Assembly (NCBI GenBank): GCA_025360045.1
Contig: JANYCY010000022.1
Location: 1-64,000, forward strand
Length of the DNA stretch: 64,000 bases
Direction of reading: 5' to 3'
DNA from: Janthinobacterium sp.
GTDB taxonomy: Bacteria; Pseudomonadota; Gammaproteobacteria; Burkholderiales; Chitinibacteraceae
The notes beneath the pieces are model-generated. The model was not told the origin of the DNA and did not search any database. It was given only the letters and a program-made list of their open reading frames with translations. How positions within the stretch are numbered: the stretch's first letter is position 1; each line of letters opens with the position of its first letter. Below are positions 1 through 8,414 of the stretch, in pieces. A program made the translations under genes and the position numbers.

Positions 1-1
1 C

Positions 2-115
2 GGTGTGGTTCTGGCTAGCGGATGGATTGTGCTCATGTTGATGCCTTGGTTGAAAGTGATTGAATCAGATCATGCAGTAGATCTCTGGCTTGGAAAAGTG
101 GCCAGCTGCGAATAG
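2..115 (+). CDS. C-terminal end of an unidentified protein (partial)
   Basis: The frame open from the window edge encodes 37 residues and stops at TAG 113-115. The visible tail starts with a hydrophobic stretch (VVLASGWIVLMLMPWL) that could be a last membrane helix, followed by a short polar end. There is no recognisable family motif. It lies on the same strand as glgC, about 285 bases upstream of it, with a palindromic repeat in between, so it is probably the end of a separate transcription unit. Only the open frame and the stop support it. Confidence 0.4.
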   Translation, partial: GVVLASGWIVLMLMPWLKVIESDHAVDLWLGKVASCE

Positions 116-163
116 GAACAGAATGACCCGAAACCCGACACTTAATATTAACTTCCCGAAACG

Positions 164-234
164 CCGTCATTCCCGCGCAGGCGGGAATCCAGTGGCATTA
201 CTGGATACCCGATAAAAACACTCGGGGATGACGG
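164..234. repeat. dRS3-like palindromic intergenic repeat, copy 1
   Basis: The outer arms CCGTCAT and ATGACGG are exact inverted repeats. Inside lies ATTCCC-N8-GGGAAT at 169-188, which fits the neisserial dRS3 core exactly. A T-run follows at 235-240, so the element could also end transcription of the upstream gene. Related copies lie at 16103, 38985, 45944 and 56705. Confidence 0.8.
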
Positions 235-399
235 TTTTTTGAGTTTGTGTGTTGGGATGTTATTTCAAGTCATCTCCTTATTAGGTGTTCACTTTTTTTG
301 AATTCAAATCTAAATAGGTTAAATCGCTAATTATCTGGGAAATTAACTGCAAGCTTGCTTAATATCTATAGAGCTAGGTTGATCTATGGGAGTGGTGAG

Positions 400-1668
400 A
401 TGGAAGCAATCGATAAGCTGGTTTTGGCTCGCCAGCTCCCTAATCAGGCGGTGGCGCTGGTTTTGGCCGGTGGGCGAGGTTCTCGCTTAAAAGACTTAAC
501 CAATCATCGCGCCAAGCCTGCGGTGCATTTTGGTGGCAAATATCGAATTATTGATTTCGCCCTGTCTAATTGCCTTAATTCAGGCATTCGCCGAATTGGC
601 GTGATTACCCAATATAAATCCCATAGCTTATTACGGCATTTGCAACGTGGTTGGTCATTTTTGCGCAATGAAATGAATGAATTTATTGATCTTTTGCCTG
701 CCCAGCAAAGGGTGGATGAAGAACACTGGTATCGAGGCACGGCCGATGCGGTATTCCAAAATCTAGATATTATCCGCAGCTATAGAGCGCAATATGTGGT
801 GATATTAGCGGGGGACCATATTTATAAAATGGATTACTCCCGTATGTTGCTCGATCATGTAGAAAACGATGCCGCGTGCACCATTGCCTGCATCGAAGTC
901 GATCGAGTAGACGCCTCTGCATTTGGTGTAATGGCGGTGGATGAAAATAGAAAAATCACCGCCTTTATTGAAAAACCTACCGACCCGCCCGCCATGCCTA
1001 ATAAAAGTGATAAAGCTTTAGCATCGATGGGCGTGTATGTTTTTAATGCCGATTATATTAATCGCATGCTGGCCGAAGACTTGGCCGATGATGAATCTAC
1101 CCACGATTTTGGCAAAGATATTATTCCGCGCATTGTGGCCGAAGGCCGCGCCTTGGCTCATCCCTTTAGCGCATCTTGTGTTTCTAGCGATCCGAATGCG
1201 CCGCCTTATTGGCGAGATGTGGGGACGGTGGATGCCTATTGGGAAGCGAATTTAGACCTTGCCTCGGTGCTGCCAGATTTGGACATTTACGATAAAAATT
1301 GGCCAATCTGGACCCACCAAGAGCAGCTTTCCCCTGCTAAATTTGTGCAAGATATCAATGGCAGCCACGGCATGACGCTGAATTCCTTAGTATCAGGTGG
1401 CTGCATCGTTTCTGGCTCTTTTGTAAATAACTCGGTGTTGTTTTCTAAAGTGCGCTTGCACTCATTTTGCGCCATTGATTCGGCGGTGATTTTGCCCTCC
1501 GTCACCGTAGGCCGTTCTAGTCGGATTCGTCGCTGCGTGATCGATCGCGGTTGCCAAATTCCTGAAGGCACCGTCATCGGCGAAGACCGCAGCGCCGACG
1601 AGCGCCGCTTTTACTGTTCAGAAGGCGGCGTGGTGCTGGTGACGAGGGAAATGCTGGCGAAGTTGTGA
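400..1668 (+). CDS. glgC: Glucose-1-phosphate adenylyltransferase (ADP-glucose pyrophosphorylase)
   Basis: Makes ADP-glucose and pyrophosphate from ATP and glucose-1-phosphate, the committed step of bacterial glycogen synthesis, in the cytoplasm. The protein is 422 residues, close to the ~430 usual for the family. The nucleotidyltransferase signature [11 protein letters not shown] is at residues 20-30, followed by [10 protein letters not shown] and later FIEKP. The C-terminal third has the hexapeptide-like left-handed beta-helix pattern of GlgC. The frame is open from a TTG at 355, but the ATG at 400 is preferred because GGGAG lies about 8 bases upstream and homologues begin near here. glgA follows on the same strand after 310 bases of repeat-filled spacer, so tight co-transcription is not assured. 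Known GlgC enzymes are controlled allosterically by glycolytic intermediates and AMP; this was not tested here. Confidence 0.96.
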   Translation: MEAIDKLVLARQLPNQAVALVLAGGRGSRLKDLTNHRAKPAVHFGGKYRIIDFALSNCLNSGIRRIGVITQYKSHSLLRHLQRGWSFLRNEMNEFIDLLPAQQRVDEEHWYRGTADAVFQNLDIIRSYRAQYVVILAGDHIYKMDYSRMLLDHVENDAACTIACIEVDRVDASAFGVMAVDENRKITAFIEKPTDPPAMPNKSDKALASMGVYVFNADYINRMLAEDLADDESTHDFGKDIIPRIVAEGRALAHPFSASCVSSDPNAPPYWRDVGTVDAYWEANLDLASVLPDLDIYDKNWPIWTHQEQLSPAKFVQDINGSHGMTLNSLVSGGCIVSGSFVNNSVLFSKVRLHSFCAIDSAVILPSVTVGRSSRIRRCVIDRGCQIPEGTVIGEDRSADERRFYCSEGGVVLVTREMLAKL

Positions 1669-1727
1669 TCAGGTATCAGGTATCAGGAGTCAGGAGTCAG
1701 GAGTAAGGAGTAAGGAGTAAGGCGTAG
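1669..1727. repeat. Tandem heptamer repeat (TCAGGTA/TCAGGAG/TAAGGAG)
   Basis: Directly after the glgC stop, a 7-base unit is repeated about eight times, drifting from TCAGGTA through TCAGGAG to TAAGGAG. It is non-coding and is the type of short tandem array that varies by slippage. Confidence 0.75.
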
Positions 1728-1782
1728 GTTGGGTTAGCTGGTTTATTCGCGGGTTTTGGCGGATAAATCGGCGTAACCCAAC
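1728..1782. repeat. Inverted repeat GTTGGGTTA...TAACCCAAC
   Basis: A perfect 9-base inverted repeat (1728-1736 and 1774-1782) with a 37-base loop in the glgC-glgA spacer. It resembles a dispersed palindromic intergenic repeat, but only one copy was seen in this window. Confidence 0.6.
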
Positions 1783-1813
1783 ATGCACAGGTGAAAAAAT
1801 CTGCAATAGCCAT

Positions 1814-1891
1814 GTAGGGTGGGCAAGTTTTTATGCCCACGCGTTGAACACATCGCCGCGTGGGCACGATAAGGCCGTGTGCCCACCCTAC
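1814..1891. repeat. GTAGGGTGGGCA palindromic intergenic repeat, copy 1
   Basis: GTAGGGTGGGCA at 1814-1825 is the exact reverse complement of TGCCCACCCTAC at 1880-1891. The inner arms TGCCCACGCG and CGCGTGGGCA also pair. A second copy with the same outer arms lies at 43026-43109. Confidence 0.8.
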
Positions 1892-1898
1892 ATCAATG

Positions 1899-1955
1899 TT
1901 TTCTCAGTGTGCTCTGTGTGCTTATTAAGCTCTGTGTCTACAGAACTTTTGTAAA
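1899..1955 (+). repeat. CTCTGTGT intergenic element, copy A
   Basis: Contains GCTCTGTGTGC and CTCTGTGTCTACAGAACTTTTG just upstream of glgA. The same arrangement, ending in CTCTGTGTCTACA plus a T-rich run, recurs at 16211 and 39117, and inverted at 38896. Copy E at 44951 is a variant. Confidence 0.65.
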
Positions 1956-1978
1956 AACCAATCCAAGGGTAGCCATCT

Positions 1979-3415
1979 ATGCGCGTGTTACATGTTTGTG
2001 CCGAGCTGTTTCCGCTGTTAAAAACCGGTGGGCTGGCTGATGTGGCGGGGGCTTTGCCCTTGGCGCTAGGGGATTTGGGGTGTGATGTGCGCGTGCTCTT
2101 ACCTGGCTTTCCGGCGATTTTGGCGGGGCTAGATATTGATGGCGAAGTGGCTGCCGTGAATAGTATGGCGGGGCCGATTAGGATTTTATTTGGCCATACT
2201 GCCAGCGGCATTGCCGTGTATGTCATCGACGCACCACATTGCTTTGATCGCCCCGGTAGCCCTTACCTCGATGTGGGCCAGCAGCCTTATAGCGATAATC
2301 ACCTGCGTTTTGCCCTCTTGGGCTGGGTGGCGGCACGGCTTGCCAGTGGCCTAGATCCATTTTGGCGGGCCGAGCTGGTGCATGCCCATGATTGGCATGC
2401 GGGCCTTGTGCCTGCTTATTTAGTGGCTGCGGGTCGGCCTGCCAAAAGTGTGTTTACGGTGCACAACTTGGCCTATCAGGGGGTGTTTCCGGCTTCGGTC
2501 TTTGCCAGCTTAGAATTGCCGCCTGAATTTTTTTCGCTAGAAGGCATCGAGTTTCACGGCAAGATTTCTTTCATGAAAGCCGGGCTGTATTTTTGCGATC
2601 ATATCAGCACTGTATCCCCACGCTACGCCAGCGAAATCACCCACGACGAGCAGGGCTGCGGCCTTGATGGCCTACTCAGAACCAGAAAAGCAGATCTGAG
2701 CGGCATTTTAAATGGCGTAGACGATCAGGTCTGGAACCCGAATCTCGACCCGCTGATCGCTGCAAATTACAGCGTGGAAAAAATGCAGGGCAAGGCCAAG
2801 TGCAAGCTGGATATGCAAACGCGCATGGGATTAGAGCCAAGCAGCGATCAGCCGCTCTTTGCCGTAGTCAGCCGCCTTACCGAGCAAAAAGGCCTGCATC
2901 TGGTGCTGGCGGCGCTGGATGAAATTACCCAGCGTGGTGGGCAGTTTGTATTGCTAGGCGGAGGGGATACGGCCTTGGAAGGCGCATTTAAAGCCGCTGC
3001 CGCAGCCCATCCCGCGCAAATTGCCGTGCAAATTGGCTACGACGAAGATTGCTCACACCGCATCATGGCCGCTGCCGATGTGCTACTCGTGCCTAGCCGT
3101 TTTGAGCCATGCGGCCTCACCCAGCTCTACGCCCTAAAATACGGCGCACTGCCGCTGGTGCGCCGAGTCGGCGGCCTTGCCGACACCGTTATCGATTGCA
3201 GCCTAGAAAACCTAGAAGACGCCAGCGCCACCGGCTTTGTCTTTGACGACTTTAACCCAGCCAGCCTCAGCCGCGCCCTACGCCGTGCTTTCATCCTTTG
3301 GCACCGAACTAAAGACTGGAAAACCGTCCGCCGCAGCGCCATGCAAGCTGATTTTGGCTGGAGCACAGCGGCCGCGCAGTATATGGCTTTGTATGAAAGG
3401 TTGATTAGTGGTTAA
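1979..3415 (+). CDS. glgA: Glycogen synthase (ADP-glucose type)
   Basis: GT5-family enzyme that adds glucose from ADP-glucose to the non-reducing end of alpha-1,4-glucan in the cytoplasm. The protein is 478 residues, the normal length. The N-terminal ADP-glucose site KTGGLADV is at residues 15-22, the AHDWHAG motif follows, and the C-terminal Rossmann half has [17 protein letters not shown]. It starts at ATG 1979, with AAGGG about 10 bases upstream as a modest ribosome binding site. It follows glgC, and glgP lies 10 kb further on beyond the Zorya island, so this is a split glycogen locus. The branching and debranching enzymes (glgB, glgX) are not in the window. Confidence 0.96.
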   Translation: MRVLHVCAELFPLLKTGGLADVAGALPLALGDLGCDVRVLLPGFPAILAGLDIDGEVAAVNSMAGPIRILFGHTASGIAVYVIDAPHCFDRPGSPYLDVGQQPYSDNHLRFALLGWVAARLASGLDPFWRAELVHAHDWHAGLVPAYLVAAGRPAKSVFTVHNLAYQGVFPASVFASLELPPEFFSLEGIEFHGKISFMKAGLYFCDHISTVSPRYASEITHDEQGCGLDGLLRTRKADLSGILNGVDDQVWNPNLDPLIAANYSVEKMQGKAKCKLDMQTRMGLEPSSDQPLFAVVSRLTEQKGLHLVLAALDEITQRGGQFVLLGGGDTALEGAFKAAAAAHPAQIAVQIGYDEDCSHRIMAAADVLLVPSRFEPCGLTQLYALKYGALPLVRRVGGLADTVIDCSLENLEDASATGFVFDDFNPASLSRALRRAFILWHRTKDWKTVRRSAMQADFGWSTAAAQYMALYERLISG

Positions 3416-3575
3416 GGAAAGTTGAGTGGCTCGGTTTTGTATGGCGGTTTAGCGCAAGGGTTTTATCTTTCGCGTAACCCGCTACAAGCTGAACCAAGCA
3501 GAGAGGGCAATGCTCGAGATGATCAGCTGTCCGCTTATTTTAATACGGCTCATACATTTGAAAGTAAGAACGTCC

Positions 3576-6500
3576 TTAAACTGCTTCAGCTATTAACTCA
3601 TGCAAATCGATATCGCCGCTACCATTGAGCATATCTCCTGCTAAAGCACGTTTTTTGCTGAGTAGCAGATCAAGCGTTGCTTCAAAGGTTAAAAAGTCAT
3701 TGGCGGTAATGGTTGGATAATAGACATAGACATCTTTGGTTTGGCCAATTCGATAAGCGCGGTCGGTGGCTTGATCTTCTTTGGCAGGATTCCATGTGCG
3801 GGTGAAATGAATAACATGGTTTGCTGCTTGTACATTCACACCAAAGCCGACGGCGGTAGTGGATAGAATAATCACTCCAAAACCTGCTTGCTGTTGAAAG
3901 CGGTCAATTAAGTTTTGACGGCTATCCCCTCGCTCACTACTTGCCTTGGTGTCCCCATTGATGACAGTTGGCATAAAGCCAAATCGTTCAAGAGTAGTGA
4001 GTTGCAATGTGCGTTGAATATCCCGCAGCTCAGTAAAAATAATGACTTTTTCTGCTTGTTGCTTAATGCCCTCAAGTGCGCTAATTAGCCAACGCATTTT
4101 GGGTGACACATCCAATAATTCGCCTTCTGGCCGAATATGATGTGGGTGTGCGCAAATCATTTTTAGCGTGTGAAGTAAGCCAAGCATCGCGATATTTTGC
4201 GGGCCTATTTGCGCCAGCATGGCTTTTTTCTGCTGATAAGCCGTGATTTCTGATTGGTAAAGTGTGCGTTGTAGTGGGGCAATCGGCAGCGATCTGCACG
4301 CGGGATCTTCACGTTTTTCAGGTAGATCTTTTGCCACTTCAGCTTTGGTGCGGCGTAATAGCTGTGGCTCGATTAGTTTTTTTAGCCGCTCCAGAGCGAC
4401 ATCATCTTGAGCCGTTTCGCTCTCGATAGGACGCCGATAAGTTCTGCCAAAGTCGTTTAGCGAGCCAAGCAGGCCGGGTTGGATAAAGTCGAATAAACAC
4501 CAAAGATCACTTAATGAGTTTTCAACAGGGGTGCCAGTGCAGGCAACACGAAAGCGAGCGGGGATGGCTTTGGCCGCTTGCGTAACCAGTGCGGCAGGGT
4601 TTTTTATTTTTTGAGCCTCGTCACAAACGATAATCCCCCAATGCTGGCGTGCGATTGAGAATGTCTGGTCACGTAAGGTTTCATAGGTTGCAAAAACAAT
4701 TTTGGCATTATTGCGCCAGCTTGGTTTAAGTAAGTTTTGTATGCCTTGTTGTTGCAGCGCTAGCGGAATATCTTGTTTTTTGAATTTAGCATCGCTTAGC
4801 GTTTTACCGTAAAGCTTGAGCGTGGCGATTGAGTCAGAGTAAAAAAAGTTAGCGAGCTCTCTCTCCCAGTTGTCGAGCAAAGACACGGGGGCGATGATGA
4901 GCACAGGGTCTCCATCAGGCTCTTGCTCAAGGTAGTGGGTGATAAAAGTTAATAGCTGTAAGGTTTTCCCCAGCCCCATATCATCAGCAAGCAAGCAGCC
5001 CGTAGCATGGGTTGGGGCGCTGGCAAATAAATGCTGTAACCAAGCCACGCCTTTTCTTTGGTGATCGCGTAATTCAACGCTTGGTTTTAGTAATTCCGGT
5101 ATGGCCGCTTGTACGGTATGCGCGAGCAGTAGTGCATCTTCCCGTGTAGCGGCATAGCCGATGTCGTCGATATTATTTTCAATTAGTAAGCTGGCTTTTT
5201 CTGGCGGTTTCTCGCCTGCACCGGTGGGACTATGCTGGAATTTTTCAGCCCAAGCATCTCGTAAAGAAATCGCCACATCTAAGCGCAATGAAAGCTCAAG
5301 TCCAGGAAGAATTGCGTGGCTTGCACTGGTATTTTGGGCGTCGCTAATGCGCTCATTGAAGATTTCAAAATGGGCGTAATTTGCAGAATCCCAACGAGCG
5401 AGCAATTCGCCATCTAGTCCTAGTTGATTGAGTAGATCAGCAGGCAGCCAGTTTTCAGCGGGGCCTTTGCTGAGATAGGGCGATGATACTTTTTCAGCAA
5501 TGCCAATCCCAATCACTCGGCCACCATATTGGCTAAGGTCTAATACAAAATCGAAGGTGTGCCCGATGGCCTCTTGTTGCCAGCGTTCAAGCAGCGCCTC
5601 TAAGCCCTTGAGTTGATTAAGGTCGAAATCCGAAAGCTCTAATTCATAACCCTGCCAGAACCCGCAGGGTAAGCCAGAGGCAAGTTTTAACTGTAGCTCG
5701 GTGACAAAAGGGGAGAACTCATAAGCATGCTGAAAATACAGCGTGCTTTCTGGCATGGGCTTGGCGCTGATGGGGCTAAGGATGAGTGTGACGCTGGCTA
5801 TTTTCCTATTTGCATCAAGCGCTGGCTCAAGGCTGAAACGATGAAAAAACAGGCCCGCATCGCTGCAGTTTTGCTCGTATATTTCGGGGTCTAATACCTT
5901 GACTGCATCATCACCCAACATGGCATAGGGGTTTTTAATAAAGGCCAAGGCGGCATCGCCACTCACTCGCCGCCCTGGCATACGCCTTACCGTTTCTAAA
6001 ACAGATTTCACCTCCGAGCTAATCAAAATATGCGTTAAAGATCCATCTGCAGAGGTGATGTGATAGCGATCTTGCACATTTTGCATCCGATCAAACTGGG
6101 CTAGCCAATCGGCCGGCTGCCCTTCAAATGTTGGTTCGACCTCAATCACCGCCGTGCTATCAAGCTCGGACTTACGCAGCTTTAGTTGCAAATGCTCAGG
6201 GCGCAGCACGATCGTGTCGCTTAAAAAACCATCCATGCTGGCGTGGGCACGGATCGCCAATTTACGGATCGTTGCCCAAGCAAATTGATTGCTCATTTCA
6301 TTACTTTCTTGCTGGCGATGGAAAGTTTGCACGGCTTGCAGCAGTAGCCAATTTTCAGGCGAAAGCAGCTCGCTCACGCCCGCCACCGATGTGACCGCAC
6401 CAATACGATTTAAAGCCGTAAGGGTCTCGCCCTGCTGGGTGCGCCAGCCTTTGATAACAATCCGAAAATCAGCATCGCTCAGGCCGCCATAGCTATTGAG

Positions 6501-6815
6501 TAAGGGTGTTAAGCTGCTGTTAGGGGGTAACTGCAATAAGCCTATGCTAGAGCGGTGCGCCTGATCTGCCATCAATAAATAAAGCTGATCCCAAGGCAAT
6601 AAGCGTTGATCAAGCAGCGTGATCAGATTTCCCTCCTCATCCAGTTGCAGCAAATAAGCTGCTAATTGCTGGTCCTGGGCACTAAGCCCCAGCAAAGCCT
6701 CTGCCTTGATTACTGGAAACAAAAAGCCATGCACATCTAGGCGTGAGTGAATTTCACTGGTGATTGGCTGCTTTGAAGGGGGAGATGTTTGTTTTCCGAA
6801 AAGACGTTTAAACAT
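3576..6815 (-). CDS. zorD: ZorD-like SNF2-family helicase of a type I Zorya system
   Basis: The C-terminal half of this 1079-residue protein is a SNF2/RapA-type ATPase. It has Walker A DDMGLGKT near residue 610, DEAQ (motif II) near 730, and the motif VI region ATDRAYRIGQT near 1010. The N-terminal ~550 residues show no motif I recognise, but they are usual for ZorD. In known type I Zorya, ZorD acts on invading DNA after the ZorAB complex is triggered at the cell envelope. The frame is open from 6902, but starts there overlap the upstream gene. ATG 6815 (MFKRLFGKQ) leaves a 29-base gap and is preferred; ATG 6878 is the alternative. No strong Shine-Dalgarno is seen for either. It is the last gene of the minus-strand operon, convergent with glgA, and is intact. 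Confidence 0.85.
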   Translation of the reverse strand: MFKRLFGKQTSPPSKQPITSEIHSRLDVHGFLFPVIKAEALLGLSAQDQQLAAYLLQLDEEGNLITLLDQRLLPWDQLYLLMADQAHRSSIGLLQLPPNSSLTPLLNSYGGLSDADFRIVIKGWRTQQGETLTALNRIGAVTSVAGVSELLSPENWLLLQAVQTFHRQQESNEMSNQFAWATIRKLAIRAHASMDGFLSDTIVLRPEHLQLKLRKSELDSTAVIEVEPTFEGQPADWLAQFDRMQNVQDRYHITSADGSLTHILISSEVKSVLETVRRMPGRRVSGDAALAFIKNPYAMLGDDAVKVLDPEIYEQNCSDAGLFFHRFSLEPALDANRKIASVTLILSPISAKPMPESTLYFQHAYEFSPFVTELQLKLASGLPCGFWQGYELELSDFDLNQLKGLEALLERWQQEAIGHTFDFVLDLSQYGGRVIGIGIAEKVSSPYLSKGPAENWLPADLLNQLGLDGELLARWDSANYAHFEIFNERISDAQNTSASHAILPGLELSLRLDVAISLRDAWAEKFQHSPTGAGEKPPEKASLLIENNIDDIGYAATREDALLLAHTVQAAIPELLKPSVELRDHQRKGVAWLQHLFASAPTHATGCLLADDMGLGKTLQLLTFITHYLEQEPDGDPVLIIAPVSLLDNWERELANFFYSDSIATLKLYGKTLSDAKFKKQDIPLALQQQGIQNLLKPSWRNNAKIVFATYETLRDQTFSIARQHWGIIVCDEAQKIKNPAALVTQAAKAIPARFRVACTGTPVENSLSDLWCLFDFIQPGLLGSLNDFGRTYRRPIESETAQDDVALERLKKLIEPQLLRRTKAEVAKDLPEKREDPACRSLPIAPLQRTLYQSEITAYQQKKAMLAQIGPQNIAMLGLLHTLKMICAHPHHIRPEGELLDVSPKMRWLISALEGIKQQAEKVIIFTELRDIQRTLQLTTLERFGFMPTVINGDTKASSERGDSRQNLIDRFQQQAGFGVIILSTTAVGFGVNVQAANHVIHFTRTWNPAKEDQATDRAYRIGQTKDVYVYYPTITANDFLTFEATLDLLLSKKRALAGDMLNGSGDIDLHELIAEAV

Positions 6816-6843
6816 GGGGGTATCGCAAAATAGGAGGGAGTGA

Positions 6844-8325
6844 TTAAGAAGTGCAGAGTTTTTTTCTGTGTAGTTCATCGAGACTGTATTGCGCCATGCC
6901 ATGGTTTTGTTTTACAGCCTTGGTAAACCAATTAATGGCCTCAGCGTAATCACCATCATTTTTAAACATGGAGCCAAGCCAATATTGCGCCTCAGAATAT
7001 CCTTGCTTTGCAGCTTTGAAATACCAGTCCGTGGCTACGGTATAGTCTGCACACACTCCTTTGCCATTTTCAAAAAAATTAGCCATTTTAAGAAGTGCTT
7101 TCGCATGATTTTGGTCGGCGGCCTTACGATACCAATGGATGGCCTTGTTATAACTTTGTTGCACAAAGTAGTTGTGCTCATGCATTACCCCAAGTTTGAA
7201 TTCTGCTTCTGCACTCCCTTGCTCTGCTGCTTTGAGATAGCAATTATAGGCTTGCGTGTAATGTTGATTTTTTTCGTGGATTAAACCTAATTCGAGTTGG
7301 ACTGCGGCAGCGCTATTTTCAATTGTCTTGTGAATGCTATTTGTATTTTTATGCTCATTAGTGTTGGTTTCTTTTGTATTTTCATCATAAAGGTTTATAA
7401 TTACCCAATCCTTTAATGATAAATATTTGGTGATTGCGTTTTGGTTGTTGTCATTTTTTGAGTGATAATCGATATTCCAATTTATAGCGAATAACATTGT
7501 TTCACGCATCTGCTTTAGCATAAGCATTTCAAAATGGCTTGTTTTGTTAAATAGGCCATGAATATGTTGTGCATCAACCAAAAGAAAACCAAAATCGGAT
7601 ACAAATTCAATTTCTGATGAATAAAATTTACTTCGGTCATTAAAAAATTCTGAAGTATGTTTTTTTGCATCATTCTGATGGCCTTCTGCAGCAAAATAGA
7701 TGGCCAACTGTAAATGGCACAAATAATTTCCTTTCCTCGTACCTTCCATGGATAGTTGGATAAACCCATCATGTTTACGTTGGCTGCTAAAATCATCACC
7801 TACAATTTCAGCTAGCCGGTAATAGGCGAGGTTGCAACCTAATTCAGCAGCTTCCTGATAGTATTGGGTGGCGCTACGAATGTCTTTCTGATTGTCTTCA
7901 AAACCAAAATGATAGCTCTCCGCCTTTTCCCATAAATTCACCCATGCCGGTGTTTCTTCATTTAAGCCCTCTTCTTCATCTAAATAGCACAATTCATCTT
8001 CTGTCGCGCCTTTCGCCGCTATTGCCTCACCAATTAAATGCGAGGGCAACAGCATAATTGCGGAAATGACTTCTGGAATCGGGACGTTAATATATTTTTC
8101 GTTGCCGCTTAGCTGATGGCCATTTTTATTGAGTAGGGCGTATATAAACTCTTTTGCTCGTTCACAATCATTAATATAAGTTTCATAAATAATGGTGGTG
8201 GGTCCTGATATCGCGACATCTGCCAATTCCTGTGCACATTCGCTTGGTTTTTTTGCGCTAAAGCCCAGTTTGATATAATTGGGTATGGCACCATTGATCA
8301 GTGCATATAAAAATCCATTTTTCAT
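6844..8325 (-). CDS. T5orf172/GIY-YIG-like domain fused to Sel1 repeats, inside the Zorya operon
   Basis: The 493-residue protein has two parts. Residues ~3-95 (FLYALINGAIPNYIKLGFS, then ERAKEFIYALLN and EKYINV) look like the T5orf172 (MUG113-type) branch of the GIY-YIG fold. The usual catalytic Arg after the second strand is not obvious (SECAQEL), so nuclease activity is uncertain. The rest holds Sel1/TPR-like helical repeats, clearest at the C-terminus (AYNCYLKAAEQGSAEAEFKLG, then AIHWYRKAADQNHAKALLKMA). Sel1 repeats usually mediate protein contacts. ATG 8325 is chosen because AAGAG lies upstream and the domain begins there; a GTG at 8376 is also in frame. The gene lies between zorC (90 bases upstream) and zorD (29 bases downstream) on the same strand. 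It looks more AT-rich than its neighbours. I know of no such component in described Zorya operons. Confidence 0.75.
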   Translation of the reverse strand: MKNGFLYALINGAIPNYIKLGFSAKKPSECAQELADVAISGPTTIIYETYINDCERAKEFIYALLNKNGHQLSGNEKYINVPIPEVISAIMLLPSHLIGEAIAAKGATEDELCYLDEEEGLNEETPAWVNLWEKAESYHFGFEDNQKDIRSATQYYQEAAELGCNLAYYRLAEIVGDDFSSQRKHDGFIQLSMEGTRKGNYLCHLQLAIYFAAEGHQNDAKKHTSEFFNDRSKFYSSEIEFVSDFGFLLVDAQHIHGLFNKTSHFEMLMLKQMRETMLFAINWNIDYHSKNDNNQNAITKYLSLKDWVIINLYDENTKETNTNEHKNTNSIHKTIENSAAAVQLELGLIHEKNQHYTQAYNCYLKAAEQGSAEAEFKLGVMHEHNYFVQQSYNKAIHWYRKAADQNHAKALLKMANFFENGKGVCADYTVATDWYFKAAKQGYSEAQYWLGSMFKNDGDYAEAINWFTKAVKQNHGMAQYSLDELHRKKLCTS

Positions 8326-8414
8326 CGCTTTGCTCTTATAAATGTCTGGATTGATTTGCGAGTAATAAGGGTGCACTTAATATATCAGCGCGTGGTTTCG
8401 TTTAAGTGTAAATG

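Noticed and set aside
1669-1978. CRISPR-like array in the glgC-glgA spacer
   Set aside because: The repeats are 7-base tandem units and unrelated palindromes, not equal repeats with unique spacers.
3422-3628. 68-codon open frame after glgA
   Set aside because: It overlaps the 3' end of the zorD-like gene, lacks protein-like composition and family motifs, and the frame is short enough to occur by chance.
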